The position numbers were made by a program, and so were the translations under genes. 64,000 bases of DNA, taken from Nelumbo lutea. Lineage: Eukaryota > Streptophyta > Magnoliopsida > Proteales > Nelumbonaceae. The stretch covers positions 62,298,727-62,362,726 of the forward strand of contig JAKGHH010000007.1 in assembly GCA_022828595.1 (NCBI GenBank), in the 5' to 3' direction. Below the pieces are notes generated by a model. It was not told where the DNA came from, did no database searches, and worked only from the letters and a program-made list of their open reading frames with translations. The number at the start of each line of letters is the position of its first letter. The first letter of the stretch is position 1. Below are positions 44,531 through 57,894 of the stretch, piece by piece.

Positions 44531-46372
44531 ATCTCCGTAAGATCCTCACCTTTATTCTCAGTCAAGAAGAAATTGCAAATGATGGTTCTCCCAACATTTC
44601 AATACCTCTAGCAACCTAGAAAAACTAAAACTGAGTTACTATTCGTATATACCTTGTCAAAAGTTTTCTAGAAATTATGAGGACTTCAAATGAAACTTGA
44701 GTAAGGTAGGAGCTGAACTGAGCATTTTTGATATTAAGTTTGGAAGACAGGAGATGAGGCTTGAGCTTGGCTTCAGAGATTTTGGGATTACAAGTAGAAT
44801 GGGTGTATCACAGAAATTATGAAACTACTCTCTTCCTCTCTCTTTCTCACTAGAGCCTCCCTGAGGTTTCCACCTTATCTCCCTCTTCTCTCCCCTAGTC
44901 CCCCCCCCTTTGAGCTCGAATTATATCAGCATTTATAGAGAAAGGGAAGGGGGTTTGGTTTGAATTCGCTTTATCTATAGTGCTTGGGATTCAACAGAGG
45001 TTTTTCACACAAATAGGTAAAGATTCTTCAAAGAAATAGATGTCTACTCAAGCTTACCTATTTGGTAAAACATTTTCTTTGATTTAGGGGTGGCTTTCAT
45101 GGGTTTTGTGTCTCCAATGGGAGCTTGGGTGTGTCAGACGTTGCATCCCCCTATTTGGGGCTGACTGTGGCAAAAAACCTAAATTTGATAAATTTTCAAA
45201 TTCTATTTTGTCTTTTCTTGGTTTTAACTGTGGATATCTTTGGGTTTTGGGGTTTTTTGGATCTATTAGGCTCTGTTTCATTGGTCCAAGTGTTCTAATG
45301 GGTCAAGAATGGGTCTGGCATCATCCATCACCCTTTTGGGACTTCAGGTTGGGACAGATGAGATGATGTGGCAATTTAATTCGGTGCGTCGAAATGAAAT
45401 CTTTCTAGTTTAACAGTCAAACTGATGAATCTGGTCATGAAATTTGATGTGCTGGGGCTTTTGGGTTTTTAAACAGAGTGGTGAAGTGTAATCGGTCAAA
45501 TAGGCTCAGGATGATTGAGATCTATGGCTGACAAGTTTGGGTTAACGAGATTTATAGAAATTGAATCTTTGTTTGATAAAGGATCAAAAAGGGGAATTTT
45601 GGGATGAAATTTGGTGGGTTGGCATCTCCGAACATCGTAAATCTAATGGAAGTGATGAATCTTTGATCAAATGTGTAGATTGATTGTTTTAGTTCAGATC
45701 ATGGTCTTTGCTTATGCTTTTAGTCAATGAAAGTGTCCAAAGCAAAATCTTACTTTTTCAATAGTCAAATGGAGGTGTTTGGTCATGAAATTTGTTATGC
45801 TGGGGTTATTTGGGTCACTGAACATAGTGGCAGGGTTTGGTTAGTCAAATAAGGTTTGGATAATGGAGATTTATGACGGGTGAGCTTTTGATCAATAACA
45901 TTCATCACAACAAAATCAAAGCTTAATGTTGGGTCAATCAAGGGAATTTTGGGATAAAATTTGGTGGGTAGGTATGGATTGGGATTATGAGGCTGTTGGA
46001 AGGATTTGATCGTGTTAGGTATGTGCAGATCACGGGGTTTAGGTTCGAGGAGTGTCGTAGTGTTATACACGTCGAAATAGAATCTCTGAAGGATGATTGT
46101 CTAAATCCGGTAATTTAGGGTTGAAATTTTGTACGATTGGTTGTTTGATGATTTGGCTTCATGTTATGGAGTTTGATTGGAGATCAAGTATGGTGATGTA
46201 GCATAATCAAGACCATCGAAAGGAAATCATGTAGATTTAACGATGGATTTATGGGCATTTGGGATAAAATTTGATTTCTTAGAGTTTTGGCATGTTTTAA
46301 TGTGACTGGCCCGGCCCATGTTACACCTCTACATGAATGCAAAGAGAGATATTGAGTTGTGGGCCATATATA
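44531..46372. other. Non-coding part of unit A
   Basis: No gene is supported. Short open frames on both strands (for example 45106-45366 +) have no family motif and no splice structure. The sequence recurs at about 48250-50142 with substitutions and small indels. Confidence 0.5.
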
Positions 46373-46526
46373 CTTTATGAATGTAAGTCCAAGCTCTTGT
46401 TCTTTAATTTGTGTCTCTTTTTTCTTAATGGGGTTCTTAACTTTCAACACCATTGCTACATTATTTTTCTTCTTGTTGATTTTATTTTGTGGGGAAACAG
46501 GTAGAAACGATGGCAATAAGGAATCT
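46373..46526 (+). pseudogene. Truncated copy of the cysteine-rich peptide gene (unit B)
   Basis: Contains the last ~10 bases of exon 1 (CTTTATGAAT), the complete intron (46383-46500) and the first ~25 bases of exon 2 (gtagaaacgatggcaataagga), then jumps to sequence that in unit A lies 417 bp further on. It has no promoter, signal peptide or cysteine domain. Confidence 0.85.
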
Positions 46527-47329
46527 TTGTTTTGTTTCTTTTCCCTCCATTTATCTTAAACTAGTAAGCATGCACATGCTTTACACATGATAATTTTTAA
46601 TGGCAATGATAGTAAATAATGTGTTTTCAAAATTTTCTATAATTTTTATATTTCTATTTTTATAAAAAATATTTTTTTGTCGCACTTATTTATATCAATT
46701 TATATGATATTAGAGATGTCTTTAAATATTTTTTACAGAATAATTGTATATTTTTTGTAATCTTTTACATTAGCTTTCATCGATTTTAATTTTTATTATT
46801 ATTTAATTATAAAATCAAGGATTGACTCATTTAAGCCTAAAGGGTTTTTTTTGGTAAACTAACCCCAAAAGATTGATACATTTATTCTTTTTCCTCTATT
46901 TATCTTCAATAAAGTTTCATGAAAAATAATGTGGCAGAATCTAACGTGAAAAAGTGAATGACTGAAAACAAAGATGAATTTGTCGTAATTGGTTTAGATT
47001 TGGATTTAATTAAGGGTATGCAGTCAATGTCAGTGAATGCACCATGAATTGGGTCTAATAATGTTAATACATCAAGAATTAATGGCCACTCAATATATGG
47101 TATGAAATGACTGACCCAATAATGACAAATATCATCGACAAATAATTTGCATGGAAGACCTAGAAGCTACATGGTCTTACTTCAACTTCGTCAAGACCTA
47201 GAAGCAAATAGATGGAGTGGGAGCATGAAGCAAGAACACACCTCTTTTTTCAAAAAAAAAAAAAAAAAAAGAAAGTCTAGAATCCACTGAAGAAACTCAA
47301 AAGAAATTATTTTAAGAATCCTATGGAAG

Positions 47330-48042
47330 AAGAAGACACTCAAAGCAATCATGGGAACTTGTTCCCCCCAAGCCCAATTGTAAATGGGTCTTTAGAACCA
47401 AATGTAACTCAGATGGGAGTGTGAACAGATATAAAGTGCGACAAGTTATGGTCTATATTATGCTGAGACGTTTAGTCCCGTTCTGAAGCCTACAACTATA
47501 TGAGTTGTGTTGACCATTGTTGTGACCAATACTTTGCTAATCCAACAGTTTGACCTTCAAAATGGACTTGGAAGAAGACATCTACATGAAACAACTCTCA
47601 CGTTTTCTGCATCTTCAGCTCTCTAATTATGCTTGTCATCACTTGAAAACAATCACTATACGGCTTAAAACAAATACCACGGGCTCGGTATCAACAGCTT
47701 AGCACATTTCTTGTGCACTCTGTATTCACTGCTTCTATTGTTGACTCTTCATTGTTTGTGCCTTGCTCCCCTCATGACTCTCTCTATATTCTCATTGACG
47801 CCAATGACATCATTGTCATTGGATCCAATTCTACTGTAATTCATGAACTTATTGGTTCTATGAGCTCTTCCAATGCAGCCAAAGAACTTGGTTCTCTGCA
47901 TTATTTCTTGGGTGTTGTAACTCATAGAGATTCTATTGGTTTATTTCTTTGTCAACATCCTTACATTGTTGACTTAGTAAAAAGGACAGGTATGGGTGCG
48001 CTAAACTTTGATCACACCTATGGCTACTACTACTCGTCTTAA
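47330..48042 (+). pseudogene. Ty1/copia reverse transcriptase fragment (unit B)
   Basis: NWELVPPKPNCKWVFRTKCN at about 47350 (the copia RT start 'W.LV..P.....KWVF..K'), then FDLQNGLEEDIYMKQL-like sequence with a deletion, then the long frame at 47713-48042 ending HYFLGVVTHRDSIGLFLCQH. It is better preserved at both ends than unit A. The catalytic motif is the same degenerate DAND. Confidence 0.85.
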
Positions 48043-48092
48043 CACAGATTTGTTGAATTTCTTAGCTGCATTAGTGGTTGTGTAACTAATAA

Positions 48093-48280
48093 TCACTACA
48101 AGAAATTTGACTTACGGACGGATACAAAATCGATACCTCTTCCACCATGGCAATAGGTTCTGGCAACGGATAAATAAAATCGTTGCTAGAGACATCATTT
48201 AGCAACAGATATAACTGTTGCTGTAGTCTTAATCTCTTGCAACGGATCTTAGGTACTGATCTCCCTAAGATCCTCACCTC
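48093..48280. mobile_element. CACTA-type terminal fragment (unit B)
   Basis: cactacaagaaatttgac at 48093 with fewer sub-terminal repeats than in unit A (an ~70-bp stretch is missing after the terminus). Confidence 0.5.
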
Positions 48281-50142
48281 TTTGCCTTTATTCTCAGTCA
48301 AGAAAAAATTGCAAACAATAGTTCTCCTAACATTTTAGAACCTCAAGCAACCCAGAAAAACAAAAAGAGACTTACCTTTCGTATGTACGTTATCAAAGGT
48401 TTTCCAACAATTAGGAAGACTTCAAATGAAACTTGAGTAAGGCAGAAGCTGAACTTAGCGTTTTTGGTGTTATATTTGGAAGACAAGAGATGAGGCTTGA
48501 GCTTAGTTTCAGGGATTTTGGGATTACAAGCAAAATGGGTGTATCACAGAAATTAGGAAACTACTCTCTTCCTTTCTCTTTCTCACTGTGAGCCTCCCTG
48601 AGGTTTCCAACCTTGTCTCCCTTTTTCTCTCCCATAGTCCCCCCCTCCCCCCTTTGAGCTCAAATTAGATAAGTATTTATAGAGAAAGGGAAAGGGGTTT
48701 GGTCTGAATTCGCTCAGTTACAGTGCTTGGTATTCAATAGAGGTTTTTCACAAAAATATGTAAAGATTCTTCAAAGAAATAAATGTCTACTCAAGCTTAC
48801 CTATTTGGTAAAACATTTTCTTTGATTTGGGGTGGCTTTCATGGGTTTTGTGTGTCCAATGAGAGCTTGGGGTGTGCCAGGCATTGCATCCCCGTATTTG
48901 GGGCTGATAGTGGCAAAAAACCTAAATTTGATAAATTTTCAAATTCTATTTTGTCTTTTCTTGGTTTTAACTGTTGATATTTTTGTGTTTTGGGGTTTTT
49001 TGGATCTATTAGGCTCTTGTTCATTGGTCCAAGTGTTCTAATGGGTCAAGAATGGGTCTGGCATCATCCATCACCCTTTTGGGACTTCAGGTTGGGACAG
49101 ATGAGATGATGTGGCAATTTAATCAACTGCGTCGAAATGAAATCTTTCTAGTTTAAACAACCAAAGTAATGAATCTAGTCATGACATTTTGATGTGCTGG
49201 GGCTTTTTGGGTATCTGAGCACAGTGGTGATGTCTAATTGGTCAAATAGGCTCGGGATGTTTGAGATATATGGCTGACTAGTTCATGTCAATGAGATTTA
49301 TAGAAATAGAATCTTTATTTGATGAAGGGTCAAACAAAGGAATTTTGGGATGAAATTCGGTGGGTTGACACTTTTGATCATCTTAAATCTAATAGAAGTG
49401 ATAGATATTTGATCATATGTGTAGATTGATTGATTTAGTTCAGATAATGGTCTTAGCTTATGGTTTTCCAATCAATGACAGTGTCCAAAGCAAAATCTTA
49501 CTTTTTCAATAGTCAAATGGAGGTGTTTGGTCATGAAATTTGTTATGCTGGGGTTATTTGGGTCACTGGACATAGTGGCAGGGTCTGGTTGGTCAAATAT
49601 GGATTGGATAATGGAGATTTGAGATGGGTGAGCTTTTGATCAATAAGATTCGTCACGACAAAATCAAAGCTTAATGTTGGGTCAAACAAGGGAATTTTGG
49701 GATAATTGTCTAAATTTTGATCGTTTGGATGTTGGAAGGATTTGATCGGGTTAGGTATGTGTAGATCACGGGTTCTAGGTTCGAGGAGCATCGTAGTGTT
49801 ATACATGTCGAAATAAAATCTCTGATGGATGATTGTCTAAATACGGTAATTTAGGTTTGAAATTTTGTGCGATTGGTTGTTTGATGATTTTGCTTCATGT
49901 TATGGAGTTTGATTGGCGATCAAGCATGGTGATGTAGCATAATCAAGACTATCGAAAGGGAATCATGTAGATTTAACGATGGATTTATGGGCATTTGGGC
50001 TAAAATTTAGTTTCTTAGAGTTTTGGCATGTTTTAAAGTGACTGGCGTGGTCCATGCTAGTGAGCTGTGCTAGTCTGGCCCGGCCATGTTACACCTCTAC
50101 ATGAATGCAAAGTGAGAGATTGAGTTGTGGGCCATATATATA
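48281..50142. other. Non-coding part of unit B
   Basis: Homologous to 44531-46372. It has no gene that I can support. Confidence 0.5.
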
Positions 50143-50148
50143 CTTTAT

Positions 50149-50601
50149 AGCTTTTTTGAATAGTGATGGCAATTTTCCCCATTTCCCTGATTCCCTGTGG
50201 GGGCCCCGAATGGTGTGGGAGTGATGATGGTTTTCCCTACGAAGATTGGATGGGGAAATTTTCATCCTCGTTAGCTGGATTAGGGCGAGGACGGGGAAAG
50301 AGCTCTCTGCCTTATGGGATCCCCGCTAATATATGATTATATTTACACATATGTACATTTATATATGTATATATCTATACATGTGTCTATATGTTAATAT
50401 TTTTAAAAATAATATGGTTGAATATGTTTGAATCTTTTCCAATATGGTTATAATTTTTAATTATTTTATTTTTATTTTTTCCAATATGTACACAAAATGA
50501 TGGCAATTTTCCCCATCCCTAATGGGCACCCGACCTTCCCAACCCAATGGGGTCGAGGATGGAGATTGTTTTGGTGGGTTGGGGATGGGGACGGGATAAA
50601 T
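50149..50601. other. Spacer with a short direct repeat
   Basis: gatggcaattttccccat occurs at about 50166 and again at about 50500, each followed by G/C-rich 'ggggatgggg'-like sequence. Between them is an AT microsatellite-like part (50340-50480). No gene. Confidence 0.5.
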
Positions 50602-52548
50602 TGAAAGAATGGTAGGGATCCATCGTATGGATGCCAAAAAGGTTTGCGGAATGGGTGGGCGAATTTCAAAAATTTCCTACCTTCTTCCAACTGGGAATCA
50701 TATTCCCTAAATTTAGAATACAATATTCAAGGATCCTACTTGAACCATAATCTAATCAGATGTGAACCAAAAGAAAAGGGAGGAACTATACCTGATCCAG
50801 AGAAGCAGTATCTCCATAGTTGGTGTTCACGCCCAAAGAGGACACCAAGAACCACTCCTGTTGAAGATGACACAACAATGTATGGAACGAAACCAGCAGA
50901 GTGCGTCCTACACACTGAATCCTTCGAAAGAATCCTCTGGAAACACTGAGCACCAAATCTTTTCAGTTCTTTCTGCAAAACTGATATCAAGAATTGATTT
51001 CTTGATTTATTTTCTTCAAAGATCGAATCCTGTCAAAAAAATGGCCACGGCTGGAGGAGAACTCTTGAGATAAAGATGGCTAATTTTGCTTCTCTTCTCT
51101 CTGAAAGTGTGTATGAGATCCAATCTCAATTCGCAGGATGATTTCTTGCACACCAAAGCCTAGGTTCGAATTCTGTTGATTTTTTTTTCTCTTAGGGTTT
51201 CTCCTCTTTTTTCTTGATTAAGAAACCTCGAATCCAATTAGGAGTTATCCCAATCCAAATCAGTATCTGGATGGAGGATGATCTTAATCCTATCTGCAGA
51301 TTAGGTTAGCTTACTCCTGATCTTATCAAGAGGTTACTAGATTCAAATCTGTTTTTGAATTTAGTCTCCTAGAGTGGATTAGGTTAAAGGCCCAATCCCT
51401 TTGCTAACTTTAATCCCAGATCCACCCCATAAGTGGGTGATCATATCAGCCTAGTTCAAAATGGGCTTTTGGCCCATTAAGTGATTAGTGCTTAACTAGT
51501 TTTCCAATCTGCTGCCCAGTTGGGCTTCTTTGTATGGCGTGGGACCCAATCATTCATCTACACACCAGCCACATGGGTTCGGCCTAACCTTTATTACAAG
51601 GCCTGGCCGAATTCACTAGAAGTCCCAGTGAACCCCAGAGTCCATCACACAGACCTTATGGGCCCAACACTTACACTAAGTGGTCCTTGGACCAAGTCAT
51701 CTTATAAAAACCTAGGGACTGTGGGCAGGTGCAAAATTAGCTAATTAGGTATTATCCTAAATGGCCTTACACTTAACCTCTCAGCCCATAATGATCAAGT
51801 ACTGCCCGACAAGAGAGGACCTCTCCCTCGGCTGCAAGGAACAGTGCTGCATTCTCCACTCACATGGATCTTTAGAATTAAAACCATTTGCAAACATTTT
51901 GAAATCGTATATATATATCAAATATAAATTTTGCAAAACAAAATTCCAACGATTGAAATCAACTGCCGGTAGTTTGGTTTCCATCAGAGAGAGTGCATTC
52001 CCGATCATTACCTTTGTCCAACAAAGGGGCTGATCTTGTCACTATGATCACCCACTCAAATGAATTCTCAGACTACACCAACATGCCCCGGTTTTGACCC
52101 CGCTAAGGATCTCACTGATTGGCATATCAAAGACAACCTGATCCGACACCTAGTGAAGTATCATAATCGAGTCTAGGGATCAGGTGTAACTTTTCAGTTT
52201 TGCCCATTTGTCTCCAAGGTCCAGGGCAATACTGGAAATTTGGTCCGGTTCAAGGATTCGAGTAATCCCATACTGCATGTGCCTTAGGTCTTACCCTGGT
52301 GGCCGAGACAGGCCATCCCAACACTTGGCGGCACACCAGTATCGGCCTTGGCAGGATAAATCTCCCTAGACTTATCAAATGGGTGTGAACATTTAAAACT
52401 GACACAAGTCTCAATAAGTGTCCAATTTAGGGTCTTACACAGAATTATACCAAACAACATGAATCAAACATCACTTTATTTATTTACACTAAATGTCAAA
52501 AGTACATCAAATCAGATTGAAGCTAAGGGCATACAAAACTGTCTAACA
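50602..52548 (-). repeat. 3' LTR of the copia element
   Basis: 1947 bp, minus strand start TGTTAGACAG at 52548 and end ...CATTCTTTCA at 50602. Homologous to 57895-59861 with many small differences, for example in the (at)n region. The PPT-like gtgcaagtgggaac lies just inside (52562-52549). Confidence 0.9.
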
Positions 52549-52562
52549 GTTCCCACTTGCAC

Positions 52563-55500
52563 TTAGGTCCAATATGGTACAAGCCGGAGTCCCATACTTT
52601 CCACGTGTTTCTAAAACACCTTCTGTGTCAGTGGCTTAGTCAGTGGGTCTGCCACATTATCCGCTGATGCTACCTTCTGAATTAGGATGTCCCCTCTGCC
52701 AATAATCTCCTACAGTATGTGGTACTTGCTCTCGATGTGCTTTGACTTCGAGTGAGCCTAAGGCTCTTTAGCCTGGGTGATCGCTCCATTGTTGTCACAC
52801 AACAACGGGATGGGTGATGTGCTAGACGGAATCACTCCCAATTCGTGTATGAATTTCTTCATCCACACGGCTTCCTTGGCAGCTTCACTTGCGGCAATGT
52901 ACTCAGCCTCGGTTGTGGAATCTGTAGTGGACCCCAGTTTGCTGCTTTTCCAGCAAACAACACACGATCCTATTGTGAAAACATACCCAGATGTAGACTT
53001 TTCTATCATCTGGATCCGATTGGAATTCGGCATCAATATACCCTAGAACTTCTAGTGAACTACCATCGAATTCCAAACAAAACTCTTTTGTCCTTTGAAG
53101 GTATTTGAGTATGTTTTCACAGTAGTCCAATGCTCCTACCCTGGGTTGGCCTGGAATGTGCTTACCACACTCACTGCCTGAGCAATGTCCGGGCGAGTGT
53201 ATAGCATGGCATACATGATGCTTCCTACGGCTGAGGCATAGGAAACGTCTCTCATGCCCTCAATCTCCTCAGCCTAAAAGGAACGTTTCCTTTTTTTGAG
53301 AGAGTGACTCCATGCCTAAAAGGAACATTTCCTTTCTTGGAGTTCTCCATGCTATATCTTTTGACAATTTTGTCAATGTAAGCAGCCTGGGATAATCCAA
53401 TTATCCGCTTCGATCTATCTCTATAGAGTCAAAAACCAGTATATAGGAAGCTTCTCTAAGATCTTTCATGGAGAACTACTACGAAAGCCATACCTTAACC
53501 AAAGTCAACATTCCTACATGATTCCCAATGAGTAAGATATCGTCCATGTACAACACCAAAAAGGTGATCTTATCCCCACTGGACTTTCTGTAAACACAAG
53601 GATCATCCGGATTCTGCTCAAAGTCAAACGTTTTGACGGAAGAATCAAAACAGATGTTCCAACTCCTAGAAGCCTGCTTAAGTCCATGTATGGATCTATT
53701 AAGTTTACATACCATGTGTTCCTGACCAGCAGCAATGAAGCCTTGCGGCTGCTGCATGTAGATATCCTCACTAAGATCTCCGTTCAGGAACGCGGTTTTG
53801 ACATCCATCTACCAAATCTCGTAGTCATGGTATGTTGCTACTGCTAAAAGGATCCTAATGGATTTGAGCATGGCCACGAGCGAAAAGGTTTCCTCATAAT
53901 TGATGCTTTCTTTCTGAGTATACCCTTTCGCCACCAATCGAGCTTTGTAGGTCTCAATCCTGCCATCGGGGCCCTTCTTCCTCTTGTAAATCCATTTGCA
54001 ACCAATTGCTTTTACCCCGGAGAGTGGATCTACTAGAGTCCAGACTCCATTGGTCTCCATCGAGTCCATTTCAGCTCTCATGGCCTCCACCCACTTCTGG
54101 GAATCTATGTCTAACATAGCTTCCGCGTAAGTTACGGGATCCTCCTCACTAGTCAAGGCTTCCACCAGGTAACTATCCTGGTCATAACCATATCCAACTG
54201 GTGACCTGGATACCCGAGTGGATCTTCTAGGTTGGTTACTACCTAGAACTTGTGGGACATCTCCCACTGCTCCTGAGCTCTCCTCATCAAGAACTATTTC
54301 CTGACGATGGGTGTCCAGAATATATTCAGTTTCTAAGAATTGGGCATTTCGACTGCAGAACACTTTCTGCTCACTTGGGTCAGAATAGATAACCCACCAA
54401 ATCTTTTGGTTAGCCTATAAATAGGCAACGACTGGTTTTGGATTCCAACTTGTCCGCACTCGTTCTTTTAAGGTGTGAGGACAACCCCAAATCTTCAAGT
54501 GTCTCACACTTGGCTTCCTTCTAGTCCAAAGTTCATATGGAGTTTTCAGAAACGATTTGGTTGGAACCCAATTCAGCACGTACATAGCAGTCTCTAATGC
54601 ATATCCCCAAAAGGATGTGGGCAATTCCGAGCGTACAAGAAGTGACTGGACCATGTCCAACGAGGTCCTATTCCTCCTCTCTAAAACATCGATGAGTTGA
54701 GGTGTAGCAAGAAGAGCTAATTGTAACACTATCCCGTTGACCTTCAAGTAGTCCCTTAATTCGTCAGAGAGATACTCACCACCTTGATCCGATCGAAGGG
54801 CCTTAACTTCTCTCCCTAACTGTTTCTCGACTTCCTATCTGAACTCTTTGAACTTTTCAAATGATTTAGACTTGTGTCTCATTAGGTACACATAACCATA
54901 TTGTGAAAAATCATCTGTAAAGGTGATGAAATACACATGTTGATTCCGTGTCCTAACACTCAGGGGACCACATACATCAGTATGTATTAGGTCAAGTGTG
55001 CCTACACATCTTTCAGGATTACCGTCAAATGGCCACTTTGTCATCTTACCTTGGAGGCAAGGCTCACAAGTGGGAAGATTTTCTATGGTTAGAAAATCCA
55101 AATGACCATCCTTTATCAGCCTTGTGATTCAGTCAATACCGATATGGCCAAGCCAGTAATGCCAGAGGCACGTGGGATTGACAATATCACGAATTCTCTT
55201 CTTGGGATTTTTGACCGATGTAGTTTCGGTTAAGTTAGTTTCCAAAGAAGGATGTAGAACATAGAGACCATTCTCTAGTTCCCCGCATGCAATGAATTTG
55301 TTATTCCGTTTAATAGTAATCATATTACTAAAATAAACAATATATCTATCAAAACACAGTTTAGAAATAGAAATTAAATTTCTTCTCAAGTTCTGTACAT
55401 AAAGACAGTCTTTAAGTACAAGCACTCCTTCTCCAAAAACTAATTCTACAGTTCCTATTTCCGCAGCCGCAACACTTGCAGTCGTTCCCAAGAATAGTGT

Positions 55501-56425
55501 CACTTCGCCTTCATTCAATCTTCTGCTAACTTTGAACCTCTACAGTGAGTTACACGCATGAGTTGAAGACCTAGAGTCAACACACCAGGACACAGAAGTA
55601 ACTAACATATTAGTTTCTATGACACAAGTTTCGATGTTACCTTTCTTAAATTCCAGGTAGGAAGGACAGTTCCTCTTCCAATGGCCGGTCTGCTTACAGA
55701 AGTGATAGACATCAGATGCCTTGTTCTTCTTCTGCTTCTTGGGCTTGGCAGCTTTTTTCTGGGGCTTCTTTGCCTTTCTCTTTTTCTTGCTTGATTGGTT
55801 AGTTTTAGCAAGCATAACCATAGGCTCATCCTTCTTAAGTATCCTCGGCCCTCTGTAACATATTGCTGAGTTCTTGGATGCTGAGATTCAGCTTGTTCAT
55901 GTTATAGTTCATTGTGAATGCATTGAAGGAAAATGGCAAAGAATTCAGGATGGCATCTACTTGCGTGCCAAGATCTAGCCTGGATCCAAGGGCTTCGAGT
56001 TCATTAGTGTAGCCCATCATCCAAAGACAATGGTCATGAACTTTCTGCCCTTTAGACATCTGCGCGGTCATGAACAGTTTCAAGACATTTTGTCGAGTAG
56101 AACGATTATGCTCTTCATACATTGTCTTTAGATTGTCCAATATGTCCTTGGCTGGTTTGATCTAATCAAGCTGCCTCTATATTGAGTTGTCTAGTGAGGC
56201 AATGACAAAGCAGTGGGTTAGGGAGTTTTTATCCTCCCAATCTTGGTATTCTCTCCTTCAGGCCTCAGAAGCCCTATCACTCGGATGCTCTGGGGCAGGA
56301 TTTTTCACCACCTTATCTAACTTTTTGGAAGTTAGGACCAGCATAAGATTTTTGTACCAGTCGGCATAGTTTGGGCCATTAAGCTTGTTATCGTGTAGAA
56401 GCTTTGCGAATTGACCGCTTGCCAT
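52563..56425 (-). pseudogene. copia gag-pol polyprotein
   Basis: Right to left: gag MASGQFAKLLHDNKLNGPNY (56425), NMNKLNLSIQELSNMLQRAE, a lysine-rich stretch, the zinc knuckle YHFCKQTGHWKRNC (first cysteine lost); protease WCVDSRSSTHAC (usual DSG is DSR here); integrase zinc region LWHYWLGHIG, core LDLIHTDVCGPLSVRTRNQH, LRSDQGGEYLSDELRDYL, VLERRNRTSLDMVQSLL; RT WVEAMRAEMDSMETNGVWTL, MDVKTAFLNGDLSEDIYMQQ, VLYMDDILLIGN; RNase H GYVFTIGSCVVCWKSSKLGS, TEAEYIAASEAAKEAVWMKK, and the C-terminal ADNVADPLTKPLTQ. Stops lie at several places (for example between integrase blocks near 54.83 kb, before MDVKTAF at 53.81 kb, and after QAKEP at 52.76 kb). Inactive, and the protease and zinc-finger substitutions are also disabling. 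Confidence 0.92.
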
Positions 56426-56443
56426 TTTCTGATAAAACAACAA

Positions 56444-57880
56444 AGACGTTAGTCCACAACCTTAGTTTGATTCATGTTACCTACATAGATATGGTTTTTA
56501 ATCTATGTTCCATTCCTATTTGTTCACCTCTGAGATTTTCCTCCTTTCTTAGTGACAGAGACGGCGAAATGTCTCTAGAAATGTAGGATCATATCCACTC
56601 ATCTACTTGTGTGCCAAAACCCCACCACCTTTTTGTGACGGATCATATCCACTCATCGTATGAGTTTCCCTTTGGCCTCTGTCAGACAAGGTTCATAGCC
56701 ATTTTAGGGTAAACCTTTCTGCCCAGTGAATGCTCATCCATCATATTCAGGTTACGCTAAGGTACCGTGAGAGAGTTTCCATTTTCTGGTGAAGCCCCTC
56801 CCACATCGGTCTATGACACCCCTATCTTCTTATGAAACACTCTAACAAACCCAATAGCAATTGGATAGCCCAATTTTATGGTGTGTTTCCTCATTACTAA
56901 AGGACCCATCATCGTGCTAATGACAGAAGGCCTTTAGAGAGTCCATCATATGGATCTCCCTATCACATGCACTCATATTTGCTAGAGGGAACAAGATTAT
57001 GCCCTAGTTCTAATTTAGGTCAAACCAGAGTAGCTCCACTGACTTTCATAAAGTCAAATTTCTAGTGGGCCTTAATCGGCTAGGGTTTCCGCACATGTCT
57101 CTTTTCAAGGTTGTGGGGCCCACCAAGTAAGGAGGGGTCATCCAATCACCTTATGGGACACCATGGCAATGACGTGCATTCAGCCATGGTGTGTGCAAGA
57201 GCCACTAACGAGTCATCATGGGCCAAGTGCCTATGGTCCATGGTAGGATCCACCCTTTCGAACCCTGGATTCGGTCCAAACGGTTTTGGTCCAATCTAGT
57301 CCGAAATTGTCCGAAACTGATTTTCAATTCATGAAAGATCTGAAATTAATAAATTTGATTTTAGACAATCACAAATCAAATATGGACTATTCACACCACT
57401 TGGAAAACAGAGGTTAATCACAAGGGTTGCAATTTCACAAACTGCAAATCGTAGAAAGCGATCTCTCCATCTGCAAATCTCGCCGCCTTCTTCTTCAATC
57501 AAGTAAATAAAAAAGAATATAGAAATCCTATTTCTATTAATTAATTACATTCTTGATCAAATCCTATATATCCAGTCTAGAAAAAAAATTTTATTTATAA
57601 ACCGAATTGAATGAATAAAATTAAAAGGGTGCATAGACCATTTGCGCCAAATCTGCACTGCGATCTCCAGGTTCGAACAGTCCATTAAATCAAAATAAAT
57701 AAAGAACAGTTCCAAATAAATTTTGGATTTAACAGAAATTAATTTCAGATCAATGGCCCTTAACAAGAAACAATTTCTTGAAATAAAGAAAATAATCTGC
57801 ACAAATCTTGGCAGAACATCTTCTGTCCATCTGCGCAAGTTCAGATCTGATTTTCTTTTGGTTAAAGATTCGAACATGTG
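56444..57880 (-). other. copia leader between PBS and gag
   Basis: About 1.4 kb with no long frame on the sense strand. Its PBS-proximal ~600 bases are homologous to 59862-60529, the leader of the second copia copy (shared caaactgcaaatcgtag and cgatctc words). Confidence 0.6.
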
Positions 57881-57893
57881 GCTCTGATACCAC
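57881..57893 (-). promoter_or_regulatory. copia primer binding site
   Basis: TGGTATCAGAGCC on the minus strand, one base after the LTR end: the initiator methionine tRNA PBS typical of copia elements. Confidence 0.9.
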
Positions 57894-57894
57894 T

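Larger units (their letters stand above)
42260..46372. repeat. Unit A of a ~4-kb tandem duplication
   Basis: Colinear and highly similar to 46373-50142. The duplication joint is CTTTAT: exon 1 end (42260), junction (46373) and right end (50143) share it. Unit A contains the intact exon 2, a copia RT fragment and a CACTA-like end. Compared with unit B it has 417 bp that B lost (exon 2 and 3' flank), and an inverted insertion replacing part of the RT fragment. Confidence 0.85.
46373..50142. repeat. Unit B of the tandem duplication
   Basis: Same order as unit A: intron piece, AT-rich flank, copia RT fragment, CACTA-like end (48093), long non-coding part. It retains RT sequence upstream of that in unit A (WELVPPKPNCKWVFRTKCNS near 47355-47410). 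The right end is at ...atatatactttat, 50143-50148. Confidence 0.85.

Noticed and set aside
44880..46070. Several small frames in the duplicated non-coding part
   Set aside because: Most are not conserved as frames between units A and B, which differ by indels that are not multiples of three.
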